This document shows positions 1 to 7,791 of a DNA stretch of 22,800 bases, piece after piece. How positions within the stretch are numbered: the stretch's first letter is position 1; every line of letters starts with the position of its first letter. The translations under genes were made by a program, and so were the position numbers. Under the pieces are notes generated by a model, which saw only the letters and a program-made list of their open reading frames with translations, had not been told where the DNA came from and made no database searches. The DNA lies in the NCBI GenBank assembly GCA_030431355.1, contig JAUIJG010000020.1:1-22800 (forward strand), read 5' to 3'. Source of the DNA: a bacterium. Lineage in GTDB: Bacteria; Cyanobacteriota; Vampirovibrionia; Obscuribacterales; Obscuribacteraceae.

Positions 1-1013
1 AGTATATGCTCAAGCTCAATCAGCTGGTGCTGCACAAAGTCAACGCCAGATCCGGTCTTGGCGGTCCTTATGCCGCTGTCACCCAGCAGCCGGTTGGTGG
101 TAAAGCCAACCACGGCGGTCAGAGAATGGGTGAGATGGAAGTTTGGGCGGTGCAAGCCTATGGCTGTGCCCACATGCTCAATGAAATGATGACTATCAAA
201 GCAGACGATATTCAAGGCAGGCATCAGGCTTATGCCGATATCGTCCAAGGTAAGAATCCGGAGAACGGCGGTCGAACTGCTGCATTCGATGGACTGTGCT
301 GCGAGATCCGAGCCCTTGGTCTGGAGATGACCCTGGGTAAGGTTGTAGACACTTTCGAAGAACTTCCCGAGAAGTTCTGCTCTCACAAAGATTTGCCCGA
401 AGACCCGACCATGGAAGAACAGCTACAGGTCTCTTCCGTCAACATGCTCGAGACTTCCGAGGGCGAGAAAATGCTCGAGATCCCGGCAGGCGATTACGAG
501 CCCGTGGTAAGACCTCCACAAGTTCCTATGATTACTTCAATCACCAACGGAAAGAATGGCAAGAAGCCGCAAATCGAACTAGCACAGGAGTCCCTCATAG
601 ATGACATTGATGAGCCAGGAAATAATGAAACTGAGAACGGCCAAGAGAGCAAGGATAACAAAGTCCTCAATGACTTTATTGATACCGTCACCAGTGATAT
701 CAACTTCGATCCCTCAGCGAAAGAAGGCAACGGACAGGATCCAGAAAAGCCCGGTGTCGCCATTGAAGCTGAGAACAAAGAGACAAATGAGCTGTCCAGT
801 CTGATTGCTCCCGAGCTGGATCAAGATGATGACATGGTCGACTTCCCTTCGCTATCGGAACTTCAAAGTCTCGCTCAAGAGCTGATGGGAATAAGCGAAG
901 AGAAAAAAGATGAGGACAGTAATAAAGCAGTGGTAGGCCACCAGAACAAGAGCAATCGTGAAGGAGTAGCAGGTAGTTCGAGTTCTAATGACGGGCAGAG
1001 CCTAATTGACTAA
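1..1013 (+). CDS. rpoB: RNA polymerase beta subunit (RpoB-like), C-terminal part with acidic tail; 5' end outside window
   Basis: The reading frame is open to the left edge (first full codon at 3, Tyr), and the first 110 visible residues match the C-terminal end of RpoB: YMLKLNQLV, VTQQPVGGKA, GGQRMGEMEVWA, EMMTIKADDIQGR, EIRALGLEMTL. This part of the beta subunit forms the clamp/switch region against beta-prime and reaches into the active centre. Compared with E. coli RpoB from memory, the position of His1237 (LNHLVDDK) is Gln here (LNQLVLHK), while Lys1242 is kept. His1244 is Asn, and two residues are inserted after ARS. Normal RpoB ends close to this point; here about 225 more residues follow, rich in Asp, Glu, Asn and Ser, apparently disordered. 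rpoC does not follow: the next gene begins 27 bases later and encodes an exported membrane protein. It could be a divergent second RpoB on an integrated element, or the sole rpoB relocated. The family call is secure; its status is not. Confidence 0.9.
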   Translation, partial: YMLKLNQLVLHKVNARSGLGGPYAAVTQQPVGGKANHGGQRMGEMEVWAVQAYGCAHMLNEMMTIKADDIQGRHQAYADIVQGKNPENGGRTAAFDGLCCEIRALGLEMTLGKVVDTFEELPEKFCSHKDLPEDPTMEEQLQVSSVNMLETSEGEKMLEIPAGDYEPVVRPPQVPMITSITNGKNGKKPQIELAQESLIDDIDEPGNNETENGQESKDNKVLNDFIDTVTSDINFDPSAKEGNGQDPEKPGVAIEAENKETNELSSLIAPELDQDDDMVDFPSLSELQSLAQELMGISEEKKDEDSNKAVVGHQNKSNREGVAGSSSSNDGQSLID

Positions 1014-1040
1014 ATAAATAAGGATCAGGAGTTACGAAAA

Positions 1041-1976
1041 ATGCAATCCCAGAACAAGTCGAATTTTAGAATTTCAGGAGTCTTGAAGACCAGTCTTCTT
1101 GCTCTTGTTATTGGCTTGATTACTTGCATAGGTCAATGTCCTGATGCCAATGCCCAGGGATTTGCCCCACCGCAACCACCTCCTATCGGGGATGGATCTT
1201 CTCCGGCGCCTGTAACTCCGGGTGATGGCGGAGTTGTGCCGCCTACACCTACCGGTGCTGCCGATTCCAGTCCCGGTCATAGCTTTCCCACCGGTGTCGG
1301 TCGTGACCGAACCACCGTGAGAATATTTAACAACGGTAGTCGTGGAAACAGAGAAGTTCAGACCATACGTCCTGATCAACTCTCCAACGACGAACTCAGT
1401 CAGATAGAAGGAATTCTCGGGGTGAATCTTCGCTCCGGAGAGCAGATTATCGATGTAACCGCATCTGATGCGCAAATTGCTCAGATTAACGAAGTGATGG
1501 CACCTTATCCTCAAGCCCAGAACAATGGCGGTCGTAAAAGAATCAACAACGACAGCCCCGGTGCCAGCTATCCAAAAACTCCTTCTCTTTATGGTTTGAA
1601 TTCAACCCATCCCCTGCCCACAGTCTGGACCTTCTCCAGATACCTGGTCATACTCGGGGTGGTTTCAGCAACAATATTTATGGCACTGGCTGCCTGGTCC
1701 ATGATCCTCGGTCACCCATACGGTGCCGCCCGGGTCGTGGGAGCTGCCGCCGGTCTTTTGATGCTGCTTTCGGCTTACACAATCTGGAAAGTTGTTCAGA
1801 TGAATACGTTTAACGCCAACAGCGACACGCCGGCCCAGGTAAGAACCGGTGCCACCACAGCCCAGGTACAGGATGCCTTCATGGCAAGACCTACCACGCC
1901 CGGCATCCCAGGCGGCGGAGCATCGACCGGAAGATCCGGATTCCCGGTACAGCCCCTTAGAAACGCGCAGAATTAG
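1041..1976 (+). CDS. exported proline-rich protein with two C-terminal membrane helices (VirB2/TrbC-like layout)
   Basis: The 311-residue product has a signal peptide (hydrophobic 15-31, likely cleavage at ANA|QG, residue 39). A Pro/Gly-rich linker (41-90) and a soluble stretch (91-195) follow, then two closely spaced membrane helices (about 201-222 and 230-252) joined by a short GHPYG turn, and a polar Gly/Pro-rich tail. A signal peptide plus a hairpin of two helices is the layout of VirB2/TrbC pilin subunits of type IV secretion systems. The protein is much longer than such pilins and I see no decisive motif, so this is a resemblance only. The ATG is preceded by AGGAG at about 1027-1031. 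It lies 27 bases after the RpoB-like gene and 9 bases before the next gene, so the four genes up to 3575 are probably one operon. Confidence 0.75.
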   Translation: MQSQNKSNFRISGVLKTSLLALVIGLITCIGQCPDANAQGFAPPQPPPIGDGSSPAPVTPGDGGVVPPTPTGAADSSPGHSFPTGVGRDRTTVRIFNNGSRGNREVQTIRPDQLSNDELSQIEGILGVNLRSGEQIIDVTASDAQIAQINEVMAPYPQAQNNGGRKRINNDSPGASYPKTPSLYGLNSTHPLPTVWTFSRYLVILGVVSATIFMALAAWSMILGHPYGAARVVGAAAGLLMLLSAYTIWKVVQMNTFNANSDTPAQVRTGATTAQVQDAFMARPTTPGIPGGGASTGRSGFPVQPLRNAQN

Positions 1977-1985
1977 AGAGTTTAG

Positions 1986-2723
1986 ATGATGTCACAAGGT
2001 AAAAGAGCAATCTATAAGAAAGCAATGTTGTCGGTGATGGCGCTGACCATAAGCTTCGGAGTGAATACATTTCTGGGAGTAAGTGCCCAGGCCGCGCGCC
2101 CAGCTGAAGCCAGTAAAGACAGAAAAGTACAGCTGCAAGGAAAGTCGGAAGTCTTCTCCTCCAAAGATGCCCCTTCCCATAAACGGGTACAAGCCACCAA
2201 AGAGGTTAACGCCGTAGCCGCTGCCGGTGCTTATGCCTTCCAGTCGGAAGATAGTCCTGCCAAACGCTGGTTCGAGGCGGTCGATCAAATTGTGGTCGCT
2301 TACGAAAAGTCCGAGAAAGAGAACATCGTTCTAAGAAGAGATTTCAATCAAGAAGTGGAGAGGGTTCAAGAATGGACCAAAACAGCTAAAGGTGTTGCTT
2401 ACAAGTACCGCCGAATAGCCGGTAAGCTCCAGCAACTGCAGGTACCGGAGGGCAGCGATGATCTTGCAGAGTACGGAAAGTTGTTGGCGGACTATTACAA
2501 CGATTCGGCCCAGATTTATGAAGATCTGACCAGGGCTAGAGCCCCTGCCCAGACGATTGATGAATTAGAAGATCAACTCGAAATGATCGCAAGTAGAGCC
2601 AAGGGTATCAAGCGAATGAGACAGAGTCTTGAGCACATGGACGATTCTTTAAGAGGGAAATACCGAGTACATAAACGATTCGATTCGGACGCGCTTTATA
2701 AGTACATATTCGGAAAACACTGA
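1986..2723 (+). CDS. exported helical (coiled-coil) protein, function unknown
   Basis: The 245-residue product starts with a signal peptide (hydrophobic 13-32, likely cleavage at AQA|AR after residue 36). The rest is highly charged and predicted helical, with heptad-like stretches about 85-165 and 175-220, and a conserved-looking segment around RWFEAVDQIVVAYEKSEKEN. An exported all-helical protein of this size beside a two-helix exported protein recalls VirB5/TrbJ of conjugation systems, but no diagnostic motif is visible. It begins 9 bases after the previous stop, with only a weak GAGAG before ATGATG (either ATG could be used), consistent with translational coupling. It ends with TGA, which shows that TGA is a working stop codon in this genome. 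Confidence 0.72.
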   Translation: MMSQGKRAIYKKAMLSVMALTISFGVNTFLGVSAQAARPAEASKDRKVQLQGKSEVFSSKDAPSHKRVQATKEVNAVAAAGAYAFQSEDSPAKRWFEAVDQIVVAYEKSEKENIVLRRDFNQEVERVQEWTKTAKGVAYKYRRIAGKLQQLQVPEGSDDLAEYGKLLADYYNDSAQIYEDLTRARAPAQTIDELEDQLEMIASRAKGIKRMRQSLEHMDDSLRGKYRVHKRFDSDALYKYIFGKH

Positions 2724-2786
2724 CCTCATTCACTACAACACCCGATTTTGACCAAGAAAAGAATTTTAAAGGAAAAAGGCACTGTA

Positions 2787-3575
2787 ATGGCGATTCAATT
2801 AAACGACCGAGATCACTTGATCTTCAATCTGATAAACGAGCATCAGGTACTGCTCGAAAAACATATATCCTGGTTCATAGCCGATGAGAATAAGCCGGTT
2901 TTGATAAGAGACCGTTTGAGAAAGCTTTTTTATCTCGATTATTTGCTCTGCCACAGGCATGGTACCAAGTTGCCCTGGTGGACAACTCCCACCAAGCCAC
3001 TAGTATATCTTCTCTCCGATGTGGCTAAATCCGCCACGGGTATCGAGCATGATGAAGTGGATCGTTTCGACGCCGAATGGCAGCGTCATCATCTTGAAGT
3101 GGCAAATCTGAGAATGCTCTATCTGATATCCCAGAAAAATGAAAAAATCTCCGATTTCAAATGGACCACATGTAGCGAGAAAGAGAAAGCCGATCACGGA
3201 ATCGATGCCAAAGTCTCATTTACTTGCAATGGTATTGCTTATGATATCGGTATCGCCAACAACCCTGAGAAGCTGAACAACCTTGAGTCTGCAATCAAGG
3301 GTGCCGGAGTGGAGATGATCCTTCTGGTGGCAAGGGACGACGAAACAAAAGAAGAGCTGCAAAAGGAGATAGCCGCCAAAACAGACAGTTCTCTGGCTAA
3401 ATACTGCTTCTTCTCCACCCATCAGAAACTCTACAAAAAAGGCATGGTCGCCTCGAAGTGGGAGAATTCCGAGAAGCGAGAGCTAAATCTCTTTCCCCGG
3501 CCTGAAAACCGGAAAGAAGATGGCCCGAGTTGGGCTGGTGGCGGCGTCGCCCAGGCTCATCCAGTCTCAGCCTAA
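2787..3575 (+). CDS. replication-relaxation-type winged-helix protein
   Basis: The 262-residue product opens with LNDRDHLIFNLINEHQVL, then IRDRLRKLFYLDYLLCH and PLVYLLSD. This is the N-terminal winged-helix pattern of the replication-relaxation family found on plasmids and conjugative elements, where such proteins are linked to DNA relaxation and replication control. The second half (about 125-230) alternates short beta strands and helices (KVSFTCNGIAYDIGIAN, GAGVEMILLVARD), compatible with a nuclease-like or Rossmann-like fold. No catalytic set can be assigned. I place the start at ATG 2787, behind AAAGGAAAAAGG at 2768-2779; an in-frame TTG at 2748 would add 13 residues but has no ribosome binding site. 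It is the last gene of the RpoB-like operon and is followed by a terminator. Confidence 0.68.
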   Translation: MAIQLNDRDHLIFNLINEHQVLLEKHISWFIADENKPVLIRDRLRKLFYLDYLLCHRHGTKLPWWTTPTKPLVYLLSDVAKSATGIEHDEVDRFDAEWQRHHLEVANLRMLYLISQKNEKISDFKWTTCSEKEKADHGIDAKVSFTCNGIAYDIGIANNPEKLNNLESAIKGAGVEMILLVARDDETKEELQKEIAAKTDSSLAKYCFFSTHQKLYKKGMVASKWENSEKRELNLFPRPENRKEDGPSWAGGGVAQAHPVSA

Positions 3576-3614
3576 TTTATACTTTTGCCTTGATTTTGGT
3601 CATGAGGGGTAAAG

Positions 3615-3649
3615 AAAAGGACCCGGTCTATTTGATAGACGGGTCTTTT
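3615..3649. terminator. hairpin terminator, possibly bidirectional
   Basis: An imperfect inverted repeat (GACCCGGTCTA / TAGACGGGTC, one bulged base, loop about TTTGA) is flanked by an A-run on the left and TCTTTT on the right. It sits 40 bases after the plus-strand operon and 20 bases after the end of the minus-strand gene at 3670, so it can serve both. Confidence 0.75.
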
Positions 3650-3669
3650 CACATTCAATATAGAAGCCC

Positions 3670-4269
3670 TTACTTATTTGTATAAAGGGTCGAATCTTCC
3701 GCCGGAGGAGGAACTGCTTTCCACTGGCCCGAGCGGGTAAATTTCCCGGAGGACACTGCAATGGCGGTGGATTTCAATTCTTCTGCCTCCTTGACCCGAT
3801 CGGTCTGATAGAGGAGCTGAATATAGTGGCCCAAAAGGGTCATGACCTGGGGATGGGCTCGACCCAGTCTGTTTTTCTTGATTCTTAGAGCTTGAACATA
3901 GAATGGTTCAGCTTCGATATGCTTGCCCCAGGAATGGTAGAGCATGGCAGCATTGTGGGTGACAGTGCCGGTGTCTATGTGATCCGGACCGAGGCAGCGG
4001 ATGTACATCTGAAGAAGACGTCGAACCACCGGCGCGCCTCGATTGTACTCCCTGGTAACGTAATAAATTTCAGACATCAACTCCAGGGTGATACCAAGCC
4101 TTCTATCATCCGGCTCGAAACACTCCGCCTCTTCAAGGGCTGCTAAAGCCAGCTTTTCAGCTTCTTTCCAGTCGCCTTTGTCCATGATCTGTTCGACCGA
4201 GGCGATTAATATGTCCCAGGGGCTGGTGGGTACTTTTGGTCTCTTTCGCTTGTGTGCTTGCTCGCTCAC
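3670..4269 (-). CDS. TPR-repeat protein (kinesin-light-chain type)
   Basis: The 199-residue product contains about four tetratricopeptide repeats (roughly 17-50, 58-91, 100-133, 142-172), with signatures such as KGDWKEAEKLALAALEEAE and HIEAEPFYVQALRIKKNRLG. The spacing includes the GPDH/GRAHP linkers typical of TPR_10/TPR_12 repeats. Such repeats mediate protein-protein contacts; no enzymatic domain, signal peptide or membrane helix is present, so it should be a cytoplasmic adaptor. The start is GTG at 4269, the only reasonable start before an in-frame stop at 4299; GAGAAG lies directly upstream. The C-terminus is Pro/polar and degenerate. It is one of three TPR proteins in the window. Confidence 0.85.
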   Translation of the reverse strand: MSEQAHKRKRPKVPTSPWDILIASVEQIMDKGDWKEAEKLALAALEEAECFEPDDRRLGITLELMSEIYYVTREYNRGAPVVRRLLQMYIRCLGPDHIDTGTVTHNAAMLYHSWGKHIEAEPFYVQALRIKKNRLGRAHPQVMTLLGHYIQLLYQTDRVKEAEELKSTAIAVSSGKFTRSGQWKAVPPPAEDSTLYTNK

Positions 4270-4322
4270 TTCTCGAATCCAAACTGTAGTAAGTAATTAA
4301 AATGGATGAGCCTCCACTTATG

Positions 4323-4328
4323 ATTATA
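4323..4328 (-). promoter_or_regulatory. candidate -10 element for the TPR gene
   Basis: A perfect TATAAT on the minus strand lies 54 bases upstream of the GTG start. No good -35 is found at 16-18 bases, so this rests on the -10 alone. Confidence 0.35.
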
Positions 4329-4387
4329 CCCACAGAGTTTGAACTGGTAGAGCATGGAAGGGCAAATTCATTTCAAAACTTGTGGTT

Positions 4388-6175
4388 TCAATTTTTGCGA
4401 GCCAGGGCAATTTTTCGATTTGAGTCGGCTATCACGGAGAGCTGACGAATCTCTTTCTCGGCATAGGAGCCCGCTAGAGGAGGACCGAAGCGAAAAGTGT
4501 AGATGCCCGAGGGGATTGTCAATTTACAAATTCCATCCCTATCGGTGATTACATAACCTGAGGGATGCTCCACCGGCTCCGACGAATTATTATTAGACGG
4601 GGATTCTCCATTAACCTTGTAAGGTTCGTAGCTTACTTTGCAGCGGGGAATACCTTCCCCTTCCTCTCCCTCGACTTTAAATCTTACCTGGCACCAGCCA
4701 TGCCAGCTTATATCGACATGGCGTTGCTGGTCGGAGATATCGACCTGGCGAGCGCTTTCGAAATCGCGATGTACCACAAGCCAGTATTTGCCTTTGATCA
4801 ATGAAAAGCTGAAATTGCCCTGGGTGTCGGTATTTGTGTGGGCCATGGAACGTCCCAGGTTCTCTTCGTTCAGACCTTCCTGGTTGTTTTTGGTCGAGGA
4901 GAATACAGACACCCTAATTCCAGCTTTTGGCCTGCCGGAATCATCTTTGATGCAGCCGGTCAGGTCTATTCCCGACTTCAGCTTGATGCCCACGTGGGTG
5001 TCGCCGCCGACCACTATCTCTTTGGTCCAGGGGGCAATCTCGGCGGATTCGGAGCTGTCTTCGTTCTGATTTATCTTCCCTTTTTTCGCTCCTGATGAGA
5101 CCAGAATGGTATAGACCCCCGGAGGGATACTGGCGGCAAATTCACCGTTTTGATTCGATTCGGCTATGAACTCTCTGTCATTTTCATGGGAGTGGATGCG
5201 GACCAGGCAGTCGGGTAAAGGCTCATCTTTGAAAAGAACACGACCGGATAGCTTGTGGCCTTCCTCCAGGGTGAACTTTCTCTGCTGGGGAGAGTCAATT
5301 TTTATATCAGCTTCGGAGAAACCGAACTGTTTGGAATCCTGACGTGGCACCACATCAAGATCAAAAATTCCGGATTCCAGAAGGATCTCAAACTTCCCCG
5401 CGGCGTCGGTCATGCAACTGGAGGAAAAATCAAGCTCGCTTAGCACCGGAGACTCTTCAACATCTTTCGGGGTAAAGAGGAGGCGCGCACCGGCAACGGC
5501 GTTGCCCAGGGGGTCAACCAGTTCGCCTCTGTAGCGCACCATCTCAGGTAACTCTATGTCGAAGCTCTGGTCTCTATACAGGTCGACGCTCTGAATCTGT
5601 TTACTCAGATAATAGCTTCCATGACCGGCTTGGGCGCTCAGTCCATTTTTCTCTTCGTTTCCGAAAATACCGGAGGATGAAGAACGGGAGCCAAGATGAA
5701 ATTTGCCCCGGGGTAAAACCAGGCTATAGCGACCGTTTCTGTCAATTTTGCTGGTGCTCCAGTAGGGAGTCGGCTCAATTCCCAGAGCGAATACTTCTCC
5801 GCTTCTAACAGGGTCACCGGATTTGGTGCGAACCACGCCACTCAAAATATTTCCGGGTATAAGGCTGATATCGTAGTTAGTGCCGGATCTGTCGACCTGA
5901 ATATTAAAGATACTTTGTTTCAATAACCGGCTATCGCTTCTTGGAATGACCTGGATGCTGTAGGTTCCGGGCTGGGCGTAAAACTCGTACTCTCCACGAG
6001 GACCTGAAATTTCTTCCGCCACCGGAGAATCGGTGGGACTTTGTCCTGACATGGACTCTGCTTCGTGCTGGCTATATAGTTGGATTTTTATTCCTGAGAC
6101 CGGTAAGCCTTGATGACGGACCGAGCCGTGGATACTCTTTTGCAGATTAGTTCGGGAAACTTTGTATTCAGTCAA
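4388..6175 (-). CDS. six-repeat carboxypeptidase-regulatory-like (beta-sandwich) protein
   Basis: The 595-residue product consists almost entirely of tandem beta-sandwich domains of the carboxypeptidase regulatory-like family (CarboxypepD_reg). Each follows the pattern 'hhGxVxxxxGxPlxGhxVxhxs...TDxxGxFxhxlxxGxYxlxV', at roughly 14-104, 108-209, 214-303, 306-398, 402-490 and 493-592. Examples are GEYEFYAQPGTYSIQVIP, NGEFAASIPPGVYTILVS and DGICKLTIPSGIYTFRFG. Such domains usually act as adhesion or scaffold modules outside the membrane. Unusually, no signal peptide or membrane anchor is present. The TTG start at 6175 cannot be moved upstream because an in-frame stop (TAG, minus strand) lies two codons before it. 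AAAAGG lies about 10 bases upstream. It could be a cytoplasmic scaffold, or exported by a route I cannot see. Confidence 0.8.
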   Translation of the reverse strand: MTEYKVSRTNLQKSIHGSVRHQGLPVSGIKIQLYSQHEAESMSGQSPTDSPVAEEISGPRGEYEFYAQPGTYSIQVIPRSDSRLLKQSIFNIQVDRSGTNYDISLIPGNILSGVVRTKSGDPVRSGEVFALGIEPTPYWSTSKIDRNGRYSLVLPRGKFHLGSRSSSSGIFGNEEKNGLSAQAGHGSYYLSKQIQSVDLYRDQSFDIELPEMVRYRGELVDPLGNAVAGARLLFTPKDVEESPVLSELDFSSSCMTDAAGKFEILLESGIFDLDVVPRQDSKQFGFSEADIKIDSPQQRKFTLEEGHKLSGRVLFKDEPLPDCLVRIHSHENDREFIAESNQNGEFAASIPPGVYTILVSSGAKKGKINQNEDSSESAEIAPWTKEIVVGGDTHVGIKLKSGIDLTGCIKDDSGRPKAGIRVSVFSSTKNNQEGLNEENLGRSMAHTNTDTQGNFSFSLIKGKYWLVVHRDFESARQVDISDQQRHVDISWHGWCQVRFKVEGEEGEGIPRCKVSYEPYKVNGESPSNNNSSEPVEHPSGYVITDRDGICKLTIPSGIYTFRFGPPLAGSYAEKEIRQLSVIADSNRKIALARKN

Positions 6176-6270
6176 AGTCTTCTAGCCTTTTCATAGTTAA
6201 CTATGCGATTTTAACCGCAAAAGAAGAACTAATGTAGATTATCAGGGTTGTCAGTAATGAATTGGCTTAA

Positions 6271-7635
6271 CTATTTGACCGGAATGGAGCTTTTCAGCTG
6301 CACTTTGCCGGAGGCTGAAACCGTGTCCGGATGCCATCCCAGGTAGGTCATGGTGGAGCGAACAGTGTCGAAAGATCCGGTCGCAACCAGGTAGGAGCCT
6401 GGTTCTTTCAATCTCAAAGCTTTCTCCAATCCTTTTTGAACACTCCTGGCTTCTTTGATATCCACGGTCACGGGCAGTTTCTTGATGGCATCGCTAATCT
6501 CTTTTGAAGTGTGGAACTTTCTTCTGGTATTAAGATCGCAGGCAATCACCCGGTCTCCTTCCCTGAGCAAGGACTGTAAAAAGCCATTCAGATCCTTTGA
6601 GCGATAAATGCCGATAACGAAAGTGTAGTCTGTCTCAGGCTTTCGGAATTGGTCCAGGGTGGAGCGCAGCACCTCTGCCGAGGCTGGATTATGGGCCACA
6701 TCCATGATGATTCGTTTCTCTGCTTCAATTTGAAATCGTCCGGGCCAGAACAATTCTGATAAAGCATTTTTCATTCTCTGAAATCCGTCCTCTTCGGCCC
6801 GCAGATTCTTGAAGAAACCTGCCAGGGAGAGGCTGATTAGAGCCAGCTCGGTATTTATTCTCTGGTGTGGTCCGGTTAGAGCAAGATTCTCCATGAGCGC
6901 TTCTCTGTTTTTCAGGACCGGACAGATTTCCCCCGACGAGCTGTCTATTTCCTTGAGGAAGGCTTCTCTTTCAACTAAATTCGTTTTTTTTAGGGACGCC
7001 TGTCTTTTCAGCTCTGTAAGGGCTTCGGCACTTGCGTCGGTAACCACCGGCACTCCGGCTTTCATAATCCCAGCTTTTTCAAAAGCAATTTTTTCCACGG
7101 AGTCGCCGAGGATTTGAGTATGTTCGAGGTCTATATTGGTGATAACTGTTCCTAACACGTTGTCTGCAGCGTTGGTAGCATCGAATCTGCCTCCGAGACC
7201 TACCTCCAGCACGGCGAAGTCCACCTCCGCCTCGACAAATTTATAGAAAGCCATGGCCGTGAGAAATTCAAACCAGCTCAATGGTCCCAACTCCCCATGG
7301 CGCGAGGCGAAGCTCTCGGCATCAACTCGCACCCGGTCGACTAGTCGCCCGAATTCATCAGGGGATATTGTCTCTCCGTTGAGGGAGATTCGCTCTTTCC
7401 AGGAGAATATATGGGGCCCTGTGAAGCGACCGACTTTGTAGCCAAGTGCTCTAAGTAGCGCATCCAGCGTGGTGGCGGTGGAGCCTTTTCCGTTTGTGCC
7501 TCCCACGTGGAAGGTTTTCAGTTTGTTCTGAGGATCGCCCAACTCGTTAAGAAAACAAGCTATCCGTTTCAGGCTAGGTTTCTCTTTTGCCGGACCGAGG
7601 CTTTCTATATATTCAACTGCTGCCGAATAATCCAT
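6271..7635 (-). CDS. folC: folylpolyglutamate synthase / dihydrofolate synthase
   Basis: This Mur-ligase-superfamily enzyme adds glutamate to dihydropteroate and folates using ATP, in cytoplasmic folate metabolism. The 454-residue product shows the ATP-binding loop GGTNGKGST at about 45-53, TGPHIFSWKERISLNG, EVGLGGRFDATNA (about 144-156), TNIDLEHTQILGDSVEKIA followed by FEKAGIMK (whose Lys is normally carbamylated), GPHQRINTELAL, WPGRFQ, DVAHNPAS, and a C-terminal ATGSF motif. The start chosen is ATG 7635 (MDYSAAVEYIESLG), where homologues begin. In-frame ATG 7686 and TTG 7713 would add 17 or 26 residues of atypical sequence and lack a good ribosome binding site. The gene stands alone, divergent from the Nudix gene. 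Confidence 0.93.
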   Translation of the reverse strand: MDYSAAVEYIESLGPAKEKPSLKRIACFLNELGDPQNKLKTFHVGGTNGKGSTATTLDALLRALGYKVGRFTGPHIFSWKERISLNGETISPDEFGRLVDRVRVDAESFASRHGELGPLSWFEFLTAMAFYKFVEAEVDFAVLEVGLGGRFDATNAADNVLGTVITNIDLEHTQILGDSVEKIAFEKAGIMKAGVPVVTDASAEALTELKRQASLKKTNLVEREAFLKEIDSSSGEICPVLKNREALMENLALTGPHQRINTELALISLSLAGFFKNLRAEEDGFQRMKNALSELFWPGRFQIEAEKRIIMDVAHNPASAEVLRSTLDQFRKPETDYTFVIGIYRSKDLNGFLQSLLREGDRVIACDLNTRRKFHTSKEISDAIKKLPVTVDIKEARSVQKGLEKALRLKEPGSYLVATGSFDTVRSTMTYLGWHPDTVSASGKVQLKSSIPVK

Positions 7636-7708
7636 TACGTTTGATTGCCTGCCGGTTTCGAGGAATTCAGCCCATAGCAGGAACATGAGATCATAAAGGA
7701 TCTCTGTG

Positions 7709-7758
7709 GGCAAAGTATAGAGACTTTGCCTACTCTGTAATCACCTTGTCAGGCAAGG
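7709..7758. promoter_or_regulatory. folC/Nudix divergent control region: 8-bp dyad plus terminator-like hairpin
   Basis: A perfect dyad GGCAAAGT (7709-7716) / ACTTTGCC (7723-7730) encloses a minus-strand TATACT, a good -10 for folC. It is followed on the plus strand by a second hairpin, ACCTTG / CAAGGT (7743-7758), trailed by TTTTATT. The right arm of the first dyad can also pair with GGCAAGGT (7751-7758) if one G-U pair is allowed, so the two hairpins are mutually exclusive. It may be an operator over the folC -10, or an attenuator-like leader for the Nudix gene. Confidence 0.4.
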
Positions 7759-7791
7759 TTTTTATTCAGGCATCTACTTCGGAGAAAAAGA

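Noticed and set aside
494..778. 94-residue minus-strand ORF in the RpoB tail
   Set aside because: Antisense to a continuous, well-supported frame; no ribosome binding site.
2748..2786. TTG start for the replication-relaxation-type protein
   Set aside because: It lacks a ribosome binding site, whereas ATG 2787 has AAAGGAAAAAGG at good distance.
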